DNA of 64,000 nucleotides from Talaromyces rugulosus (taxonomy: Eukaryota > Ascomycota > Eurotiomycetes > Eurotiales > Trichocomaceae), in the NCBI RefSeq assembly GCF_013368755.1, contig NC_049566.1, positions 2,480,001 through 2,544,000 on the forward strand. The letters run 5' to 3'. Both the position numbers and the translations under genes were made by a program. Below the pieces are notes generated by a model, which saw only the letters and a program-made list of their open reading frames with translations, ran no database searches and was not told where the DNA came from. Positions 11,530 through 23,495 of this stretch are shown piece by piece (positions within the stretch are counted from its first letter, which is position 1; each line of letters opens with the position of its first letter).

Positions 11530-12094
11530 CTATCTCAGATTCGGGTAGCATTCGGCAAGAGACTTCATGGGCGCCTGGCACGAAGGGTAGGGCTTGTTGA
11601 AGAGCGCCTGCCACTGCATAAGATCTAGGACATAGCCACCACAGATGAGGTGTCCACACTGGACGACCACCCATTTTTCCTTCTCCTCCAAGCAGACTAG
11701 ACATTGCAGACTTTTACGAGCCTTTGCCTCGTCGAGACGGCGTTGGAGCCTGCGAGTCTCCGATCGCCAGTAACGCATATCTTCTCGGAGTCGGGCAATC
11801 GTGTTACAGAAGGATTCGCACATTTTTCGGTACTTCTTTGAGTCACACTTTTCGACAGTCAGTAGAGAAGCATGACAACGTATCAAACTAAGACTGACGC
11901 TTGTAGAACAACCACCGGTAGATGGTCGGTCCTGAAGCATGCCGACCGTGGGATACCATGTCGGACGATCGATAGTCTGACGGACGATGATCATCATTCT
12001 CGTCAATAACAGTGACATGCTCGCGATGTCGCTGGACATCGTCGTAATCGACGGTTTCGCTGAGGCGTGCATCATGACAATGTTGGGGCTCCAT
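11530..12094 (-). CDS. RING-finger-like protein with a degenerate second zinc site
   Basis: Two exons, 12094-11957 and 11847-11530. The 109-nt intron (GTATCC donor, ctactgac branch site, aaaag acceptor) is the only option I found that restores phase, giving 151 aa starting MEPQHCHDARL. The order is an acidic, His-rich N-terminus, then a basic probable coiled coil (residues about 63-92, REDMRYWRSETRRLQRRLDE), then a C-terminal RING-like module: CLVC, CGHLIC, then PSC. Two expected cysteines are Tyr: CGHLICGGY where C-x2-C is expected, and KPYPSC where CPxC is expected. Both changes fit TG-to-TA transitions. By family it would be an E3 ubiquitin ligase, but with two of eight ligands missing it may not bind the second zinc. 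A TATA-like element lies upstream. Confidence 0.62.
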
Positions 12095-12189
12095 TGTATC
12101 GCTGAAGGGCTGAGTGCAGAGACTGACGCGGTGCGGAGATAGAGAGGGAAATGAAAAGGAAAGAGAAATCGTCGACGGGAGGGACGAGG

Positions 12190-12200
12190 GTTTATATACC
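12190..12200 (-). promoter_or_regulatory. TATA-like box of the RING-like gene
   Basis: The minus strand reads ggtatataaacc about 100 nt upstream of the start codon at 12094, a good match to a TATA box at a typical distance. Confidence 0.45.
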
Positions 12201-12249
12201 ACGAAGGGCAAAATCCCCGCTAGTCAGCTGGATGTTGACTGGAGCCAGA

Positions 12250-13971
12250 TCACGCGGAGCCTTTTCTCAGCATGGCTACCCTATTCAGCTCGCACTGCAG
12301 TTGCTGTGAGTCTTCGTCGTCATCCGAGCATTGGAGACTAGCCGACCGTGCTCGCTTCCGATCGCGACCGTTCTCCAGAAGACTCCGTTTCAATTTCGTG
12401 CAGTAGCGATTCTGAAGGGAACCTTCCGAGCGACCAGGAAAGAATGTAGCGATCGTCTTCCACGATAGATGCTTACCTTTTAACCGCTTCAGGAGCTCGT
12501 CGTCTTCCGACGAGAATCGGTCACCTTTTTGAGCCTTGGATGCATGACGGTTCTGTGTGAAACTTTCGTCTCTCAACGTTGGGCAGACACCCTCGTCGGT
12601 GTTGAGAGGGGGATCGAGCATGCGTAAGCCTTGATCGTCATCGTTACCGTTGACGGCGAGATCGGGTGCAGCTGACCACCGTTCGGTTGTGTCGCTCAGG
12701 GTGGAATCAAGAAAGGGCAAGCCATGAGTGTCATTGTTACTGTGAGTGTCATTGTTACTGTGAGTGTCATTGTTACTGTGAGTGTCATTGTTACTGTGAG
12801 TGTCATTGTTACCGTTGACCGCGAGATCGGGTGCAGCTGACAGCCGTTCGGTTGCCTCGCTTCGTGCCAGCGACGAAGTTCGACCGTCTGTAGACTCCGA
12901 CCAAAATTCATCTTTCGGTTCAAAGAAGGTCAAGCTGTAAGCCAGTTGATCGGCGTTTCCATGGACGGTGAAGACGCCATGTATCGGCAGAGGATAGCCG
13001 CGGTGAGTCGCATCCACAACAGGACGGGTAAAGAGGCGATGTGGGCAGGCGCCGAGGGTCGGAACTAGATGAGGTATGCTTGGGCGATTTGTATAAATTG
13101 AATCCGCTGCATGGACACGTCGCTGATTGCCAACGTGTTCGTCAAACTGCCCAGAAAAGTTGCCCGTTTCACGATTCTCGACGAGAACGGGAAATGGACT
13201 TTTATCCTGACCGTTCGTGGTTTCCGCGCTGGTTGGATCTGTCTGCGTTTCTCTGTCACTCCGTGCGGCGTCGGCGTCCGGGGGATCAGTCTGTGTTCCG
13301 ACTTCAGTGTACGTGATGTTGACCGGGTCGAGAACAGCCAAGTCATGGCAAATGGGATCGGCGAAGGATTTATGATTGGCATGACTTTCCGCAGAGCTGC
13401 GAATAGGCAGTATATCGGGCAAGGGAAAAGTGGGTTGCGCATTGATGTGAGCAGTATCGTTGCGTCGTCCGGGGCCACCGGCAGATCGAATACTGCCAGT
13501 AACCGGTTGAGGTTGCCTGGAACCACCAAATTCTCCAGGCGCGGGGGCTGCATCGCGATGGGTCGCCGGGTGAGATACGGTCACATTAGACTGCTGCTTC
13601 AATGGCACGAGGAGTCCGTTGACATAATTGCAATCAACATCCCCCTGCGGATCATCCGTGAAATCGGAGAAGAGACTGTGAAGAGAGCCGCCACCGTCAC
13701 TCATTTCATCCTCATCGAAACAGTCGTCTCTCTTCGCAGAAGGAGAAGAACTGGTCTCTCGCTGGAACATAGGTTCCGGCGGCAGGGCCTGAAGGGCTTT
13801 GTTTGCAGCGTCCTTGATAGTACAGCTGCTGTCCGATGTAGGATCGGAAACGCCAACGACACCTGAATGAACAGGAACATGAGCTTGAGGATTGGGACGT
13901 GGACGAAACCGTTCCTTGTTTGAATATCGATTCGCCGACCCATTTGGTTCGTAGAAGAAAAACGTATTCAT
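12250..13971 (-). CDS. Myb/SANT-domain protein with an internal minisatellite
   Basis: One uninterrupted frame of 573 aa from ATG at 13971 (MNTFFFYEPNG). The open frame runs further up only by a TTG, so this start is preferred. The first 480 residues are low-complexity and mostly polar, with no recognised domain. They contain a tandem hexapeptide array of the type (THSNND)n and a larger duplicated phrase (TERLSAAPDLAVNG / TERWSAAPDLAVNG). The C-terminal 90 residues contain a Myb/SANT-like module: FSSEDDELLKRL, LSWKTIATFFPGRS and LQNRYCTKLKRS, then a basic patch (RDRKRARS) that could be a nuclear signal. This C-terminal form is common in short fungal proteins from Aspergillus/Talaromyces. It is probably a nuclear DNA-binding protein; targets are unknown. 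It lies upstream of, and in the same orientation as, the RING-like gene. Confidence 0.72.
   Translation of the reverse strand: MNTFFFYEPNGSANRYSNKERFRPRPNPQAHVPVHSGVVGVSDPTSDSSCTIKDAANKALQALPPEPMFQRETSSSPSAKRDDCFDEDEMSDGGGSLHSLFSDFTDDPQGDVDCNYVNGLLVPLKQQSNVTVSHPATHRDAAPAPGEFGGSRQPQPVTGSIRSAGGPGRRNDTAHINAQPTFPLPDILPIRSSAESHANHKSFADPICHDLAVLDPVNITYTEVGTQTDPPDADAARSDRETQTDPTSAETTNGQDKSPFPVLVENRETGNFSGQFDEHVGNQRRVHAADSIYTNRPSIPHLVPTLGACPHRLFTRPVVDATHRGYPLPIHGVFTVHGNADQLAYSLTFFEPKDEFWSESTDGRTSSLARSEATERLSAAPDLAVNGNNDTHSNNDTHSNNDTHSNNDTHSNNDTHGLPFLDSTLSDTTERWSAAPDLAVNGNDDDQGLRMLDPPLNTDEGVCPTLRDESFTQNRHASKAQKGDRFSSEDDELLKRLKGKHLSWKTIATFFPGRSEGSLQNRYCTKLKRSLLENGRDRKRARSASLQCSDDDEDSQQLQCELNRVAMLRKGSA
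12726..12815 (-). repeat. 18-bp coding minisatellite (five units)
   Basis: On the plus strand the unit gagtgtcattgttactgt occurs four times perfectly and a fifth time with one change. It keeps the reading frame and adds six residues per copy. The flanks (about 12645-12700 and 12809-12860) are themselves a duplicated segment. Confidence 0.9.
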
Positions 13972-14049
13972 TGTACAGGAAAAAATGTCTCCAAGGAGGA
14001 GTGTACACCGTAGAGGTTTGATTGGCAATGTAACCGGTCGAAATGCTTG

Positions 14050-14059
14050 CTTTTATAAC
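14050..14059 (-). promoter_or_regulatory. TATA-like box of the Myb/SANT gene
   Basis: The minus strand reads gttataaaag, about 80 nt before the ATG at 13971. Confidence 0.4.
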
Positions 14060-15585
14060 CTCGTAAATCTATCTCGTCTATCTCAAGGACCATCTATACT
14101 TCACGACGCCGCTATCAGCCGTACGGCTTTTGCGACCGTTCCCTCTCATCACGTCAGCTCTCTATGTTCTAGATCTCTAGTTTGGCTGCTTCATTGCGCC
14201 GCTGCCCCTCAGAAATGAAGACAGAAATTTTGCCGGTCCATTGATCATAAACAATGATGTAGTCGTCGAATCCAATCAAGTTGTCGAAACGAGAAGCTGC
14301 CGTCACACCAGCCAATCTCCGCCAGGGCTCAAAAAGAAGGAATGTTTTTTTGTGTCGCCTTGAGCGGCTGTCTCGAAATCATGGTTCATATGACCTTCAG
14401 CTGAAAGCCACGTACGCTCGCCATGAAAATGCGATACACGAGTGCGCCATTTCATAGGTTCACGCTCCACCGCAATGTGACGCCGGTTGCATCACCACCA
14501 GCCGACGAAACTCGCTGGTGGCGGTCCCATCACTTTCAGCGAGCCAACAGCTAAGCGCCATTCAGACAGCATGACGGTCGCATGAATATCGTCCCCCTCC
14601 TTCATCCGAAACACCACCAATGGAGCTGCTGAAGGCGCAATGTCTATCCTTCAGCTGCGGAGGTCTTGCAGACTGGCGTGCGGCAAGACGCTCGCTCGGC
14701 CGCTATCATTCGTCACCTGCATCATAGGTGTCATTGTTCACGTACTGATAATTCATCAGCGATGGCTCTGTCGGCTTCAGCTGCGTGACCCGTGACGTGT
14801 CGATGACACCACTGGAACGCAGCAATGCCTCCTTCGGCGAGTCGGCGAGTCCGTGAGTCCGTGAGTGATAACCGAATGCAGGGAGCACGACGAACCGAGA
14901 ATCGCCCGGTCAAGAAATGACCGAATTAGGATAATACCCAGCGAATGGCCGCTATGACGATAACGCCGAAACAGGAAGGTTACGAGGACTGAGCAGGGAA
15001 GATGTTCACTGAGAGGTCGATGTTGATCTGGACTGGAATCGCCGAATCGAGATAGTCTGATCAATGCACCACCATGACATCGACAAGCAAGTATTCTGAA
15101 TTAAGGATCAAGCAGCTGACAGGCAAGCTCAATGAGAAAGACCGACTCGACGAAGCAACATCGCGCTGCGAAAAGGATTGCACGATAGCGATCCCATCAT
15201 GGCGTGAAAATGAAACGAATTGTTGGCTGGTCGAGGAGAGAGACAAGAGAGTTTGCAGCAGGCACAGTTTAGTTGGGCAAGCCCCGAAACAACCAGGGAC
15301 GAGGGAAGGGGGTGAGAGGGGGAGGAAGAGAGGGAGGGGGGAGAGAATTCCGCTGGGTATGTGGTGTCGTTAAAATGGCAAGAGATGGCGGTTTATATAG
15401 TCGCGCGGGGTGGGTCCAAGCGCCGGCCGGGCGGTTCGCCGCAAATGGCGATGGGGAGATTTCCCGTTGCGGCGACACCTAAAGGTGGTTTACATATGTA
15501 GACAAAGACAGAGAAAATTAGAAAAACTGGCATGCTCGATTGAATGTTACATAGTATGACAGAACAGTGAAGCTGAAGTAACTAG
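14060..15585. other. Gene-poor stretch with G-rich tract
   Basis: I find no gene I can support. The open frames here are short, overlap on both strands and lack protein-like composition. Positions about 15300-15350 form a G/A-rich tract (runs of ggg, gag). A TATA-like tatataaacc on the minus strand near 15395 resembles the arrangement upstream of the RING-like gene and could mark a decayed promoter. Confidence 0.4.
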
Positions 15586-15641
15586 ATCAACTTTACTTCA
15601 AATAAATCGATATTGTTATTAAAGCTTTGAATTATTCTGGA
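15586..15641 (+). repeat. Diverged direct repeat, left copy
   Basis: A segment of about 56 nt beginning atcaactttact and ending gaattattctgga. It is matched, with roughly seven differences, by the copy at 16005-16060. The two copies flank both large palindromes. Confidence 0.7.
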
Positions 15642-15736
15642 ACGGTTCAATTGAAAACTCGATGGAAGGCTGAGCTCTTTAACTACTGTGTACACATTAT
15701 TAACTAACTAGTTAACTAACTACCTAAAAATGAATA

Positions 15737-15780
15737 CTTATGTCAGAAGTGTCTCTCCGGAGAGACACTTCTGACATAAG
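15737..15780. repeat. 44-bp perfect palindrome
   Basis: Two 22-nt arms meet with no spacer (cttatgtcagaagtgtctct ... cc|gg ...); the axis lies between 15758 and 15759. Every base pairs across the axis, and pairing fails immediately outside. Confidence 0.95.
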
Positions 15781-15849
15781 CAAACTGAAGGAACTATGAG
15801 TAACGTCTAACACATACCCAAGGAAAAATAGCCAGTCGTAGGATGTTGG

Positions 15850-15891
15850 GGATCCACAGTTATTAATTGGCCAATTCATAACTGTGGATCC
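15850..15891. repeat. 42-bp near-perfect palindrome
   Basis: The outer arms ggatccacagttat and ataactgtggatcc enclose aattggccaatt, itself palindromic, with a single mismatched pair between the two parts. Confidence 0.93.
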
Positions 15892-16004
15892 TGACTCCTT
15901 GTTCTTATTTTGTACGCTAGCAAGTTCCTGGCATTAATGTAAATACCAACTTTCTGTGTGACCAGCTGTTTGGCTAATAATAGTAAGTCTTTTAGTAGAA
16001 ATAT

Positions 16005-16060
16005 ATCAACTTTACTTTGAATAAAATCATATTGTTACTGAAGTTTTGAATTATTCTGGA
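16005..16060 (+). repeat. Diverged direct repeat, right copy
   Basis: Partner of the 15586-15641 copy, offset 419 nt. It keeps atcaactttact, atattgtta and gaattattctgga; most differences are single substitutions. Confidence 0.7.
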
Positions 16061-16933
16061 TTGCTAATATTGGAAGGTTGATGAGACTTGGTGCCTAACC
16101 TTTATGGCTTTATTGCCTCATATAATAATACTGAAAAATATTCAAATCAAGTGATATTTATTATGAAAAAAAAAAGATGCCTCAAATTCTCTAACACTCT
16201 TTCACTGATGAAATAGACAGTGGCAAATGATATTTTGATAAAAAAGGCTAAAAAAGTCGAATAACATTGAAAGCCGGACATGAGCTAGGGTAGTGGTTGA
16301 TCTTTGATGGAGTGTGGCCGCGAATGGTTCTTTTGACTGGGTTTCGCATTTGTATCATCTGCTGCGATCATGCAGTAAAAAGGCACCGAATAGATAATTA
16401 AATGCTGGATTTAATGCGCAAGGCTAAGATTGTAAGCAGTGTGGTGACTAGAGTCAGGCCGCCAGCGGGATGAAACCGCCACGAAGCAGTCGTGAGACAC
16501 CGCAACACACTATTTCTGCTTATCACTGCCGGCAGTTCGCCTTGATTGAGCCTGAATATTCTGACCTCAGAAATAGCTTGACGATGATCATTTTTCTGGC
16601 TGTATGGAGCGTTGTCACGTTCGAATAGTTGCGCCCCTAATGCCGGCGGTTGAAGTCTCCTCGACGCCTTGAAACCATAGTGCGCCAGTTACAGATTTAG
16701 GGCAGTTACATTCTCGATGGATGAATGTCTGGCTGTCTATTTAAAACAATGTCTCTCCTTTATTTACATGGACTTAGTCCCTGATCTCTAATCTATATAT
16801 CGAAGTGACGCTGGTAAGTTGGAGGATTCTTCAAATCATAACATAAATACTCAACCTGTATTTAGGTTTTCATATATTCGATAATTAATCGCGAGCAGGC
16901 AGTATCGCTGGTAGATACTTGCACTTTGTTACA
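16061..16933. other. Intergenic region upstream of noxB
   Basis: No open frame with coding character. It is AT-rich to about 16250, then of ordinary composition. The 3' part must hold the noxB promoter and 5' UTR. Confidence 0.5.
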
Positions 16934-19069
16934 ATGTCGTTCCATATTCCAATGGAGAAGCTTCTCCAAAGGAACAACATCGAATTCAAAGCAGAGCGAG
17001 CAAGATTTCCGCCCCTCACCAGAATATTGATGTCCGGGGAGATGAACGGTTCTGGAGCCAAGGAGTTGACGGCCAAGCAAAAGTTTGATCGCTGGTGAGT
17101 TGGGATTTTCTTCCTGACGCCGAAAACCACTAATAGTGATTAGGATGATCAATGAAGGATGGAGGAGATTGTATGTGGCAGGATCCCAATCCACCAAGTA
17201 CTTCTACTGATGAAATTAGTACCGTGGCTGTTTTTATTCTTGTGCATGTGATGATTTTCGTGTTTGGGTTTACCAACTATGGTTTCAAGGTAGCGACGAG
17301 CGTTATTCGACGTATGTATCTCCACTGACGGTGTTATAGGACAACCTGAATAACGCACGAGCAACCTACACATGGACGTACATGGTGGCGAGAGCTGCCG
17401 CACTCTGTCTACATACCGATGTCGCCTTGATTCTATTCCGTGAGCTATCTTCGAGAAATTAGCGGATACTGGACACTGACGATACACAGCGGTCTGCCGG
17501 ACCTTGATATCTCTAATGAGACAGACGCCTCTTAATGGCATCATCCAATTTGGTGAGTCTCTAGTTCTTTGATATGTGGAAAATAAGTCTAACTTGGCAG
17601 ACAAAAACATCACATTCCACAAACGTAAGTGAAAAACATCCCCAGATATGAATTTATGCTGATTGTTCAGTCGTTGCATGGTCAATCGTTTTCTTCACCT
17701 GGGTACATACAATCGCCCACTTGAACAATGTCGCACAGCTATCAGCCAAAAACAACCAAGGCTTTGTTGGGTTCCTGCGAGCCGGATTCTTGACAGGACC
17801 AACATGGACGGGCTGGATTATGCTTATCAGTCTGATGGCCATGGTTTTCACGTCACTCGAGTCCCCTCGCCGAAAGAACTTTGAGCGATTCTGGTATACA
17901 CATCACTTGTTTATCGTCTTCTTCGTGTTCTGGTCCATGCATGGGGTCTTTTGCATGATCCCCACGGACTTTGCGCCTTTTTGCTCGGGGATCGGGGTCT
18001 TTTATCAGTTCTGGATCTATGGCGCAGTCATCTATCTGGCCGAGAGAATTGCGCGAGAGATTCGCGGACGGCACAAGACCTATATTTCCAAGGTGATTCA
18101 GCATCCCAGTAATGTTGTGGAGATTCAGATCAAAAAGGCAAAAACCAAAACGAGAGCTGGACAGGTGAGTGTTTTGTTTCTTATGAGGAGCGTGATGTAT
18201 AGCTGACGTTTCTTTAGTACATCTTCCTTTGCTGCCCCCAGGTCTCGCTCTGGCAATATCATCCGTTTACCCTCACCAGTGCTCCCGAAGAAGACTACAT
18301 ATCCGTTCACATCCGATGCGTCGGAAACTTCACCAAGGCTTTGGCAGCGACACTCGGCTGTGACTTTGACGCAGCCAGGGGCACCAAAGATGCCAGTCGG
18401 TCTGCCGTTGTCGGAGTAAACAAGAGTGACAGCAACGACCCTTCTTCTATCCGCCGGGTCCTCCCCCGAGTATACATTGACGGCCCGTTTGGCAGTGCGT
18501 CGGAAGACGTGTTCAAATACGAGGTTGCCATGCTGGTTGGCGCGGGCATCGGAGTGACGCCCTTTGCTTCTATTCTGAAGAGTGTCTGGTACAAGATGAA
18601 CTACCCGCAACAGCGAACTCGGCTCCGAAAGGTGTATTTTTTTTGGGTATGTCGGGATTTTGGGTCTTTTGAGTGGTTCAAATCGCTACTTGCTGCAATC
18701 GAGGCCCAGGACTTGGAGAGTCGGATTGAAATACACACTGTAAGCTAGTTTTGTTCTTTCTTTCCCGGCTTTTATACTAATTGCCTATGACAGTACCTGA
18801 CAGCCAAAATCAAGGCCGACGATGCCACAAACATCATGATCAACGACGCCGATGCAGACCGAGACGCCATCACCGGCCTGCGAGCACCGACAAACTTTGG
18901 CCGTCCGAACTGGGACACGATCTTTCGGTCTGTGCGTAAAATCCATGCTCCTGCAGAGGCTGGGGTCTTTTTCTGCGGTCCCAAGGGACTTGGCAGTCAG
19001 TTGCATGTCAAGTGTAACCAGTATTCTGAACCGGGCTTTCAATTTGTTTGGGGGAAGGAGAACTTTTGA
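16934..19069 (+). CDS. noxB: NADPH oxidase, NoxB type
   Basis: Nine exons: 16934-17094, 17144-17170, 17220-17289, 17340-17439, 17490-17552, 17601-17624, 17671-18164, 18218-18739 and 18794-19069. All phases agree, giving 578 aa. It is a flavocytochrome that passes electrons from NADPH through FAD and two hemes to oxygen, making superoxide; in fungi it serves polarised growth, appressorium and sexual development with NoxR and Rac. The N-terminal extension ([33 protein letters not shown]) marks the NoxB rather than the NoxA branch. The membrane part carries the heme histidines ([18 protein letters not shown]). HPFTLTSAP (about residue 328) is the FAD motif, [11 protein letters not shown] (about 421) and FFCGPKGLG bind NADPH, and the chain ends GKENF as expected. 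Exon 2 is only 27 nt. Confidence 0.95.
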
Positions 19070-19676
19070 GAGTGGAAGTGGTAGTTATCTATTATGTCTT
19101 GTATACAGTTTTTAGAAGTCATTTTGATGGTCGAATAGGTCAGAGCGGAATGTCTAAAGAAATAATTAGCAGTCTTTTTATTTATTATCATTATTCCTAT
19201 ACATAAATTCTACATAGTTGTACAATTTATATCTCCTTGTCTTTCCCTTCTGGGACGAGGCATGATTGGCTGACAGGGCCGAGGTAAAGCGCAGGCTGTG
19301 CGGGACACGATCGGCTGCGGTTCCGAACCCGATGCGATGCGCCGACAACAATTAATCAATTCACTGCTTCGCTTTCTTCTTTCCTTTTCTTTCTTCTCTT
19401 TTGGCTGCATATATGTTGTGTATGATTGATGACTGTGAGTATCTCCAACCTTTGAATTGAGATCACGGCCCACTGTGGCCGATTGAATGCATAAAGGCAC
19501 ATGGACTTTTTGTCGTCATTTCTCCGCATTTATCTACACCTCCGCTGTACTGTACCCGATGGACGACCGAACTGACTCTTTACAGGAAATAGTGACCATA
19601 CTTATTTAATGAGATGAAACTATAAGCCGCTATCCTCGTTATCGTTCTTTTAAATACTACGTTATTACTCGCCGTC
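19070..19676. other. Intergenic region noxB to glutaryl-CoA dehydrogenase
   Basis: Holds the noxB 3' UTR and the promoter of the next gene. No coding signal was seen; a C/T-rich tract lies near 19365-19400. Confidence 0.5.
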
Positions 19677-21174
19677 ATGAATCGCTCAATGCTCCGAGCT
19701 GTCACGCGGCAGTCCCAAGCATTCCGCATACGACCAGCAGCATCTGTTGGAGTTCAAAAAGGCCGATGGGCGTCTTCGGCGCCGGCTTTTAACTGGGAAG
19801 ATCCTCTGGCTGCGTCGGAGCTGTATACGGAGGAGGAATTGGCGATTCAGGATACGGCAAGGCAGTATTGCCAGGAGCGACTGCAGCCTCGAGTACTCGG
19901 TAGGGATGCCTACCTGAAATATACTTGACATGGTTTCTATTGGAGTATATATCATGGATGAAAAGCATGCTGACATTATATTTCTATCCAGAGGCCTACC
20001 GAAATGAAGACTACGACCGCAAAATACTCTTGGAAATGGGAGAGATAGGGTTACTAGGAGCTTCCATCCAGGGCTACGAATGCGCTGGCGCCAGCACCGT
20101 TGCTTCGGGACTCATCACGAAAGAAGTCGAGCGCGTGGACTCGGGATATCGGTCTGGAATGTCCGTGCAAAGCTCGCTGGCAATGACCGGTATCCACGAG
20201 TTTGGCACACAGGAACAAAAGGATCGGTTCTTGCCCCAGCTGGCAAAGGGGAAACTCCTGGGTTGTTTTGGTCTGACGGAACCGAATCATGGATCGGATC
20301 CCGGCTCGATGGAAACGGTGGCGCGTGAGCACCCGACTAAGAAAGGGTATTACTCACTGTCTGGGTCAAAAACGTGGATCACAAACTCGCCTATTTCGGA
20401 TTTGTTTCTGGTGTGGGCGAAGCTCGAGAGTACTGGCAAGATCAAGGGCTTCTTGATTGAACGCAGCCAGTGTCCACCAGGTACCTTGGAGACACCGGCC
20501 ATCAAGAACAAGACTGCTCTCCGTACATCCATCACGGGCATGATCCAGATGGACGACTGCCCCGTGCCATTTGAGAACATGCTGCCCGAAGTCCAGGGGT
20601 TGGCTGGTCCGTTTACGTGCCTCAACAGTGCCAGACTGGGTATTTCCTTTGGCGTCACGGGCGCCCTAGAGGATGCGCTCAGCCGTGCAAGGGAATACGC
20701 ATTAGAGCGGAAACAGTTTAAGGGAAACCCATTGGCCAAGTATCAACTCATTCAGAAAAAGCTGGCCGACGCAGCCACAGATGCCGCCTACGGCACTCTG
20801 GCTGCCACCCAGGTGGCGCGCCTGAAGGATGCAGGCAAGGCGACGCCAGAGATGATTTCGATGGTCAAACGCCAGAACTGCGACAGAGCATTGCATAATG
20901 CTCGTGTGTATGTTTTTCTTTCTTTCTCTTTCTCTCTCCCTTGCTTTTATGCTGACCCTCGATAGACTGCAGGAAGTGTTTGGCGGTAACGCAACCAGTG
21001 ATGAGTACCATATTGGACGCCACGTAGCCAATCTATTCGTCACGCAGACATACGAAGGCCAAAGCGATATCCACTGTAAGATATCTTCCGGTTCCTTTCT
21101 TTTTTCTTTGACTGACTTGAGCCGTAGCCCTCATTCTCGGCCGAGCCATCACGGGCATCCAGGCGTTTGTGTAG
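19677..21174 (+). CDS. Glutaryl-CoA dehydrogenase, mitochondrial
   Basis: Four exons: 19677-19899, 19992-20907, 20966-21075 and 21128-21174, giving 431 aa, the usual length. It is an acyl-CoA dehydrogenase-family FAD enzyme that oxidises and decarboxylates glutaryl-CoA to crotonyl-CoA in lysine and tryptophan breakdown. The N-terminus is a mitochondrial presequence ([19 protein letters not shown], Arg-rich, no acids). Family marks: [33 protein letters not shown], the Arg of [23 protein letters not shown], and [19 protein letters not shown], which carries the catalytic Glu in the position of GCDH rather than of the short-chain enzymes. The last intron is 52 nt and the final exon encodes only about 15 residues. 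Confidence 0.93.
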
Positions 21175-21818
21175 GGCGTGACATGGTAGTATATGGCATG
21201 TTTGCTGGATGGTGTGTTGGTGACTAGATATATGTAGTTGTAAGACAAAGTCGACAATGTGATGTGAGATTATTATTGTATTATCAAGCATGAATCACCA
21301 TGAATAAGACAGTACAATACGGCCGTACTGCTGTGACGGGTAAAATTGATACAGCCACCGGTAACGAACCGAGCGGGCGGCCAATAGCACGGCGACTCCC
21401 TGCGTCGCTGTAATTTTCGTGTATTGCGGCCCCTCGCAGTCTGCGGCGGGCCGACGTCATCCGCATCAGGTGATGGGTACCTTACGCGCACGATACCGTA
21501 CCGATACGGAACGGCACCTCCGCCGGGTGGGGCGCGCCCGCTCCAGTTCTGGCGCTTCCGTCTTCTTCCAGTTCTCTTTCTCTGTTCCTCGCAGTTTCTC
21601 TGTCATCGTCATACTCACGAGACTCCACGGATTTTCCTCCTGGTACGTATTCGCTCGCTTCCCTTTTCTGTGAATCTCGTCAGAAAAGGATTTATCTCCT
21701 CTCTGCATCGTCTCGTCCGACTGAGAACTGACTTTTTCTTGTCTTTGTGTCTTCGACCAGGCTGCCTGATCGCCCCTCCTTTGGTCCCTCGCTCTCGACT
21801 CTCACCACACCTCTCGCC
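21175..21818. promoter_or_regulatory. Promoter and pyrimidine-rich 5' UTR of the E2 gene
   Basis: From about 21540 to 21818 the plus strand is rich in C/T runs (ctctttctctgttcctc and similar), typical of highly expressed fungal housekeeping promoters and leaders. No conserved frame is present. A 5' UTR intron is possible but not demonstrable here. Confidence 0.5.
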
Positions 21819-22613
<795 letters not shown>

Positions 22614-23495
22614 TCGCTTTTAGACCACCACCCTGCAATTGCAAAAAAAGAAAAACGATCGTTACGGCCTAAATTCGGTCATTTCAATGGCAGAAAAAAA
22701 AAACAACCCCTGTGCATCTTTTCTTTTTTTGCAAACGAATTCCCCATAATGACCATGAGGAGATCAGATCGGAGGTAGCGCTGGCGTACCGTGGTGGTTT
22801 TTGGAGATCCGAATTGTTGCTTTACTTTTTATATTCTCTTGTTCCTAAACCTTTCTGTGTGCAACTCCTAACTTTTTTTTTTCTCTGCTTTTTTTTTTCC
22901 AAATGTTTGCGTGTGTAGTTTCCCATGCAAAATAGTCGTTTTGTTCATCATCGGCGGGATTTCCTTTCCATTAAACTGGACTAAACTTATCACAAATATC
23001 AAATCTTTGACCAAAGAGACAATTTTCACTGTATGTTTTGATTTTTTTTTTTTTTAAGTCTGGTCAGCCTGGCTCTGGCGAGATTTAGAATGTGAGAGGT
23101 CAGGGTTTAGCATATAGATTAATCATAGTCGAGATTTATGAATGTAGAGATTTTTTTCTCGCCGTTTATGGAAAGATTTAAACTTTTAAATGGACATTAA
23201 AGATTTAAGAAATATAGTAAATATGGACGACTGGTAAAACTGAATGTATAACAAATATTGACTAAAAAAAAGATGTATCTGAAAATATGAGAACCTAATT
23301 TAAAAAAAAAAAAATGAAGCATTACATGTATAACATAGAAAACTCCCACCAATGCAATAACACTGCATACACCTGCCCTGGATTCTAAAAATAAACCCTG
23401 CTTTTTTTGTCCTGTTAACCGGCATTTATAAAGAAAAAAAATACCAACACTGTCGTAATAAACCGTAAAGTATAATGCTAGAAAAAAAAAAGAAT
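22614..23495. other. Convergent intergenic region with A/T homopolymers
   Basis: The 3' UTRs of the E2 gene and of the minus-strand VOC-domain gene meet here. Many poly-A and poly-T runs of 8-13 nt occur (for example at about 22867, 23043 and 23300). No coding signal. Confidence 0.5.

Noticed and set aside
13972..14028. Upstream extension of the Myb/SANT protein frame
   Set aside because: It would need a TTG start; the ATG at 13971 with a TATA-like box about 80 nt upstream is simpler.
14706..15480. Several overlapping 60-100 codon open frames on both strands
   Set aside because: They mirror each other across strands, have no domain-like composition and no splice-consistent extension.
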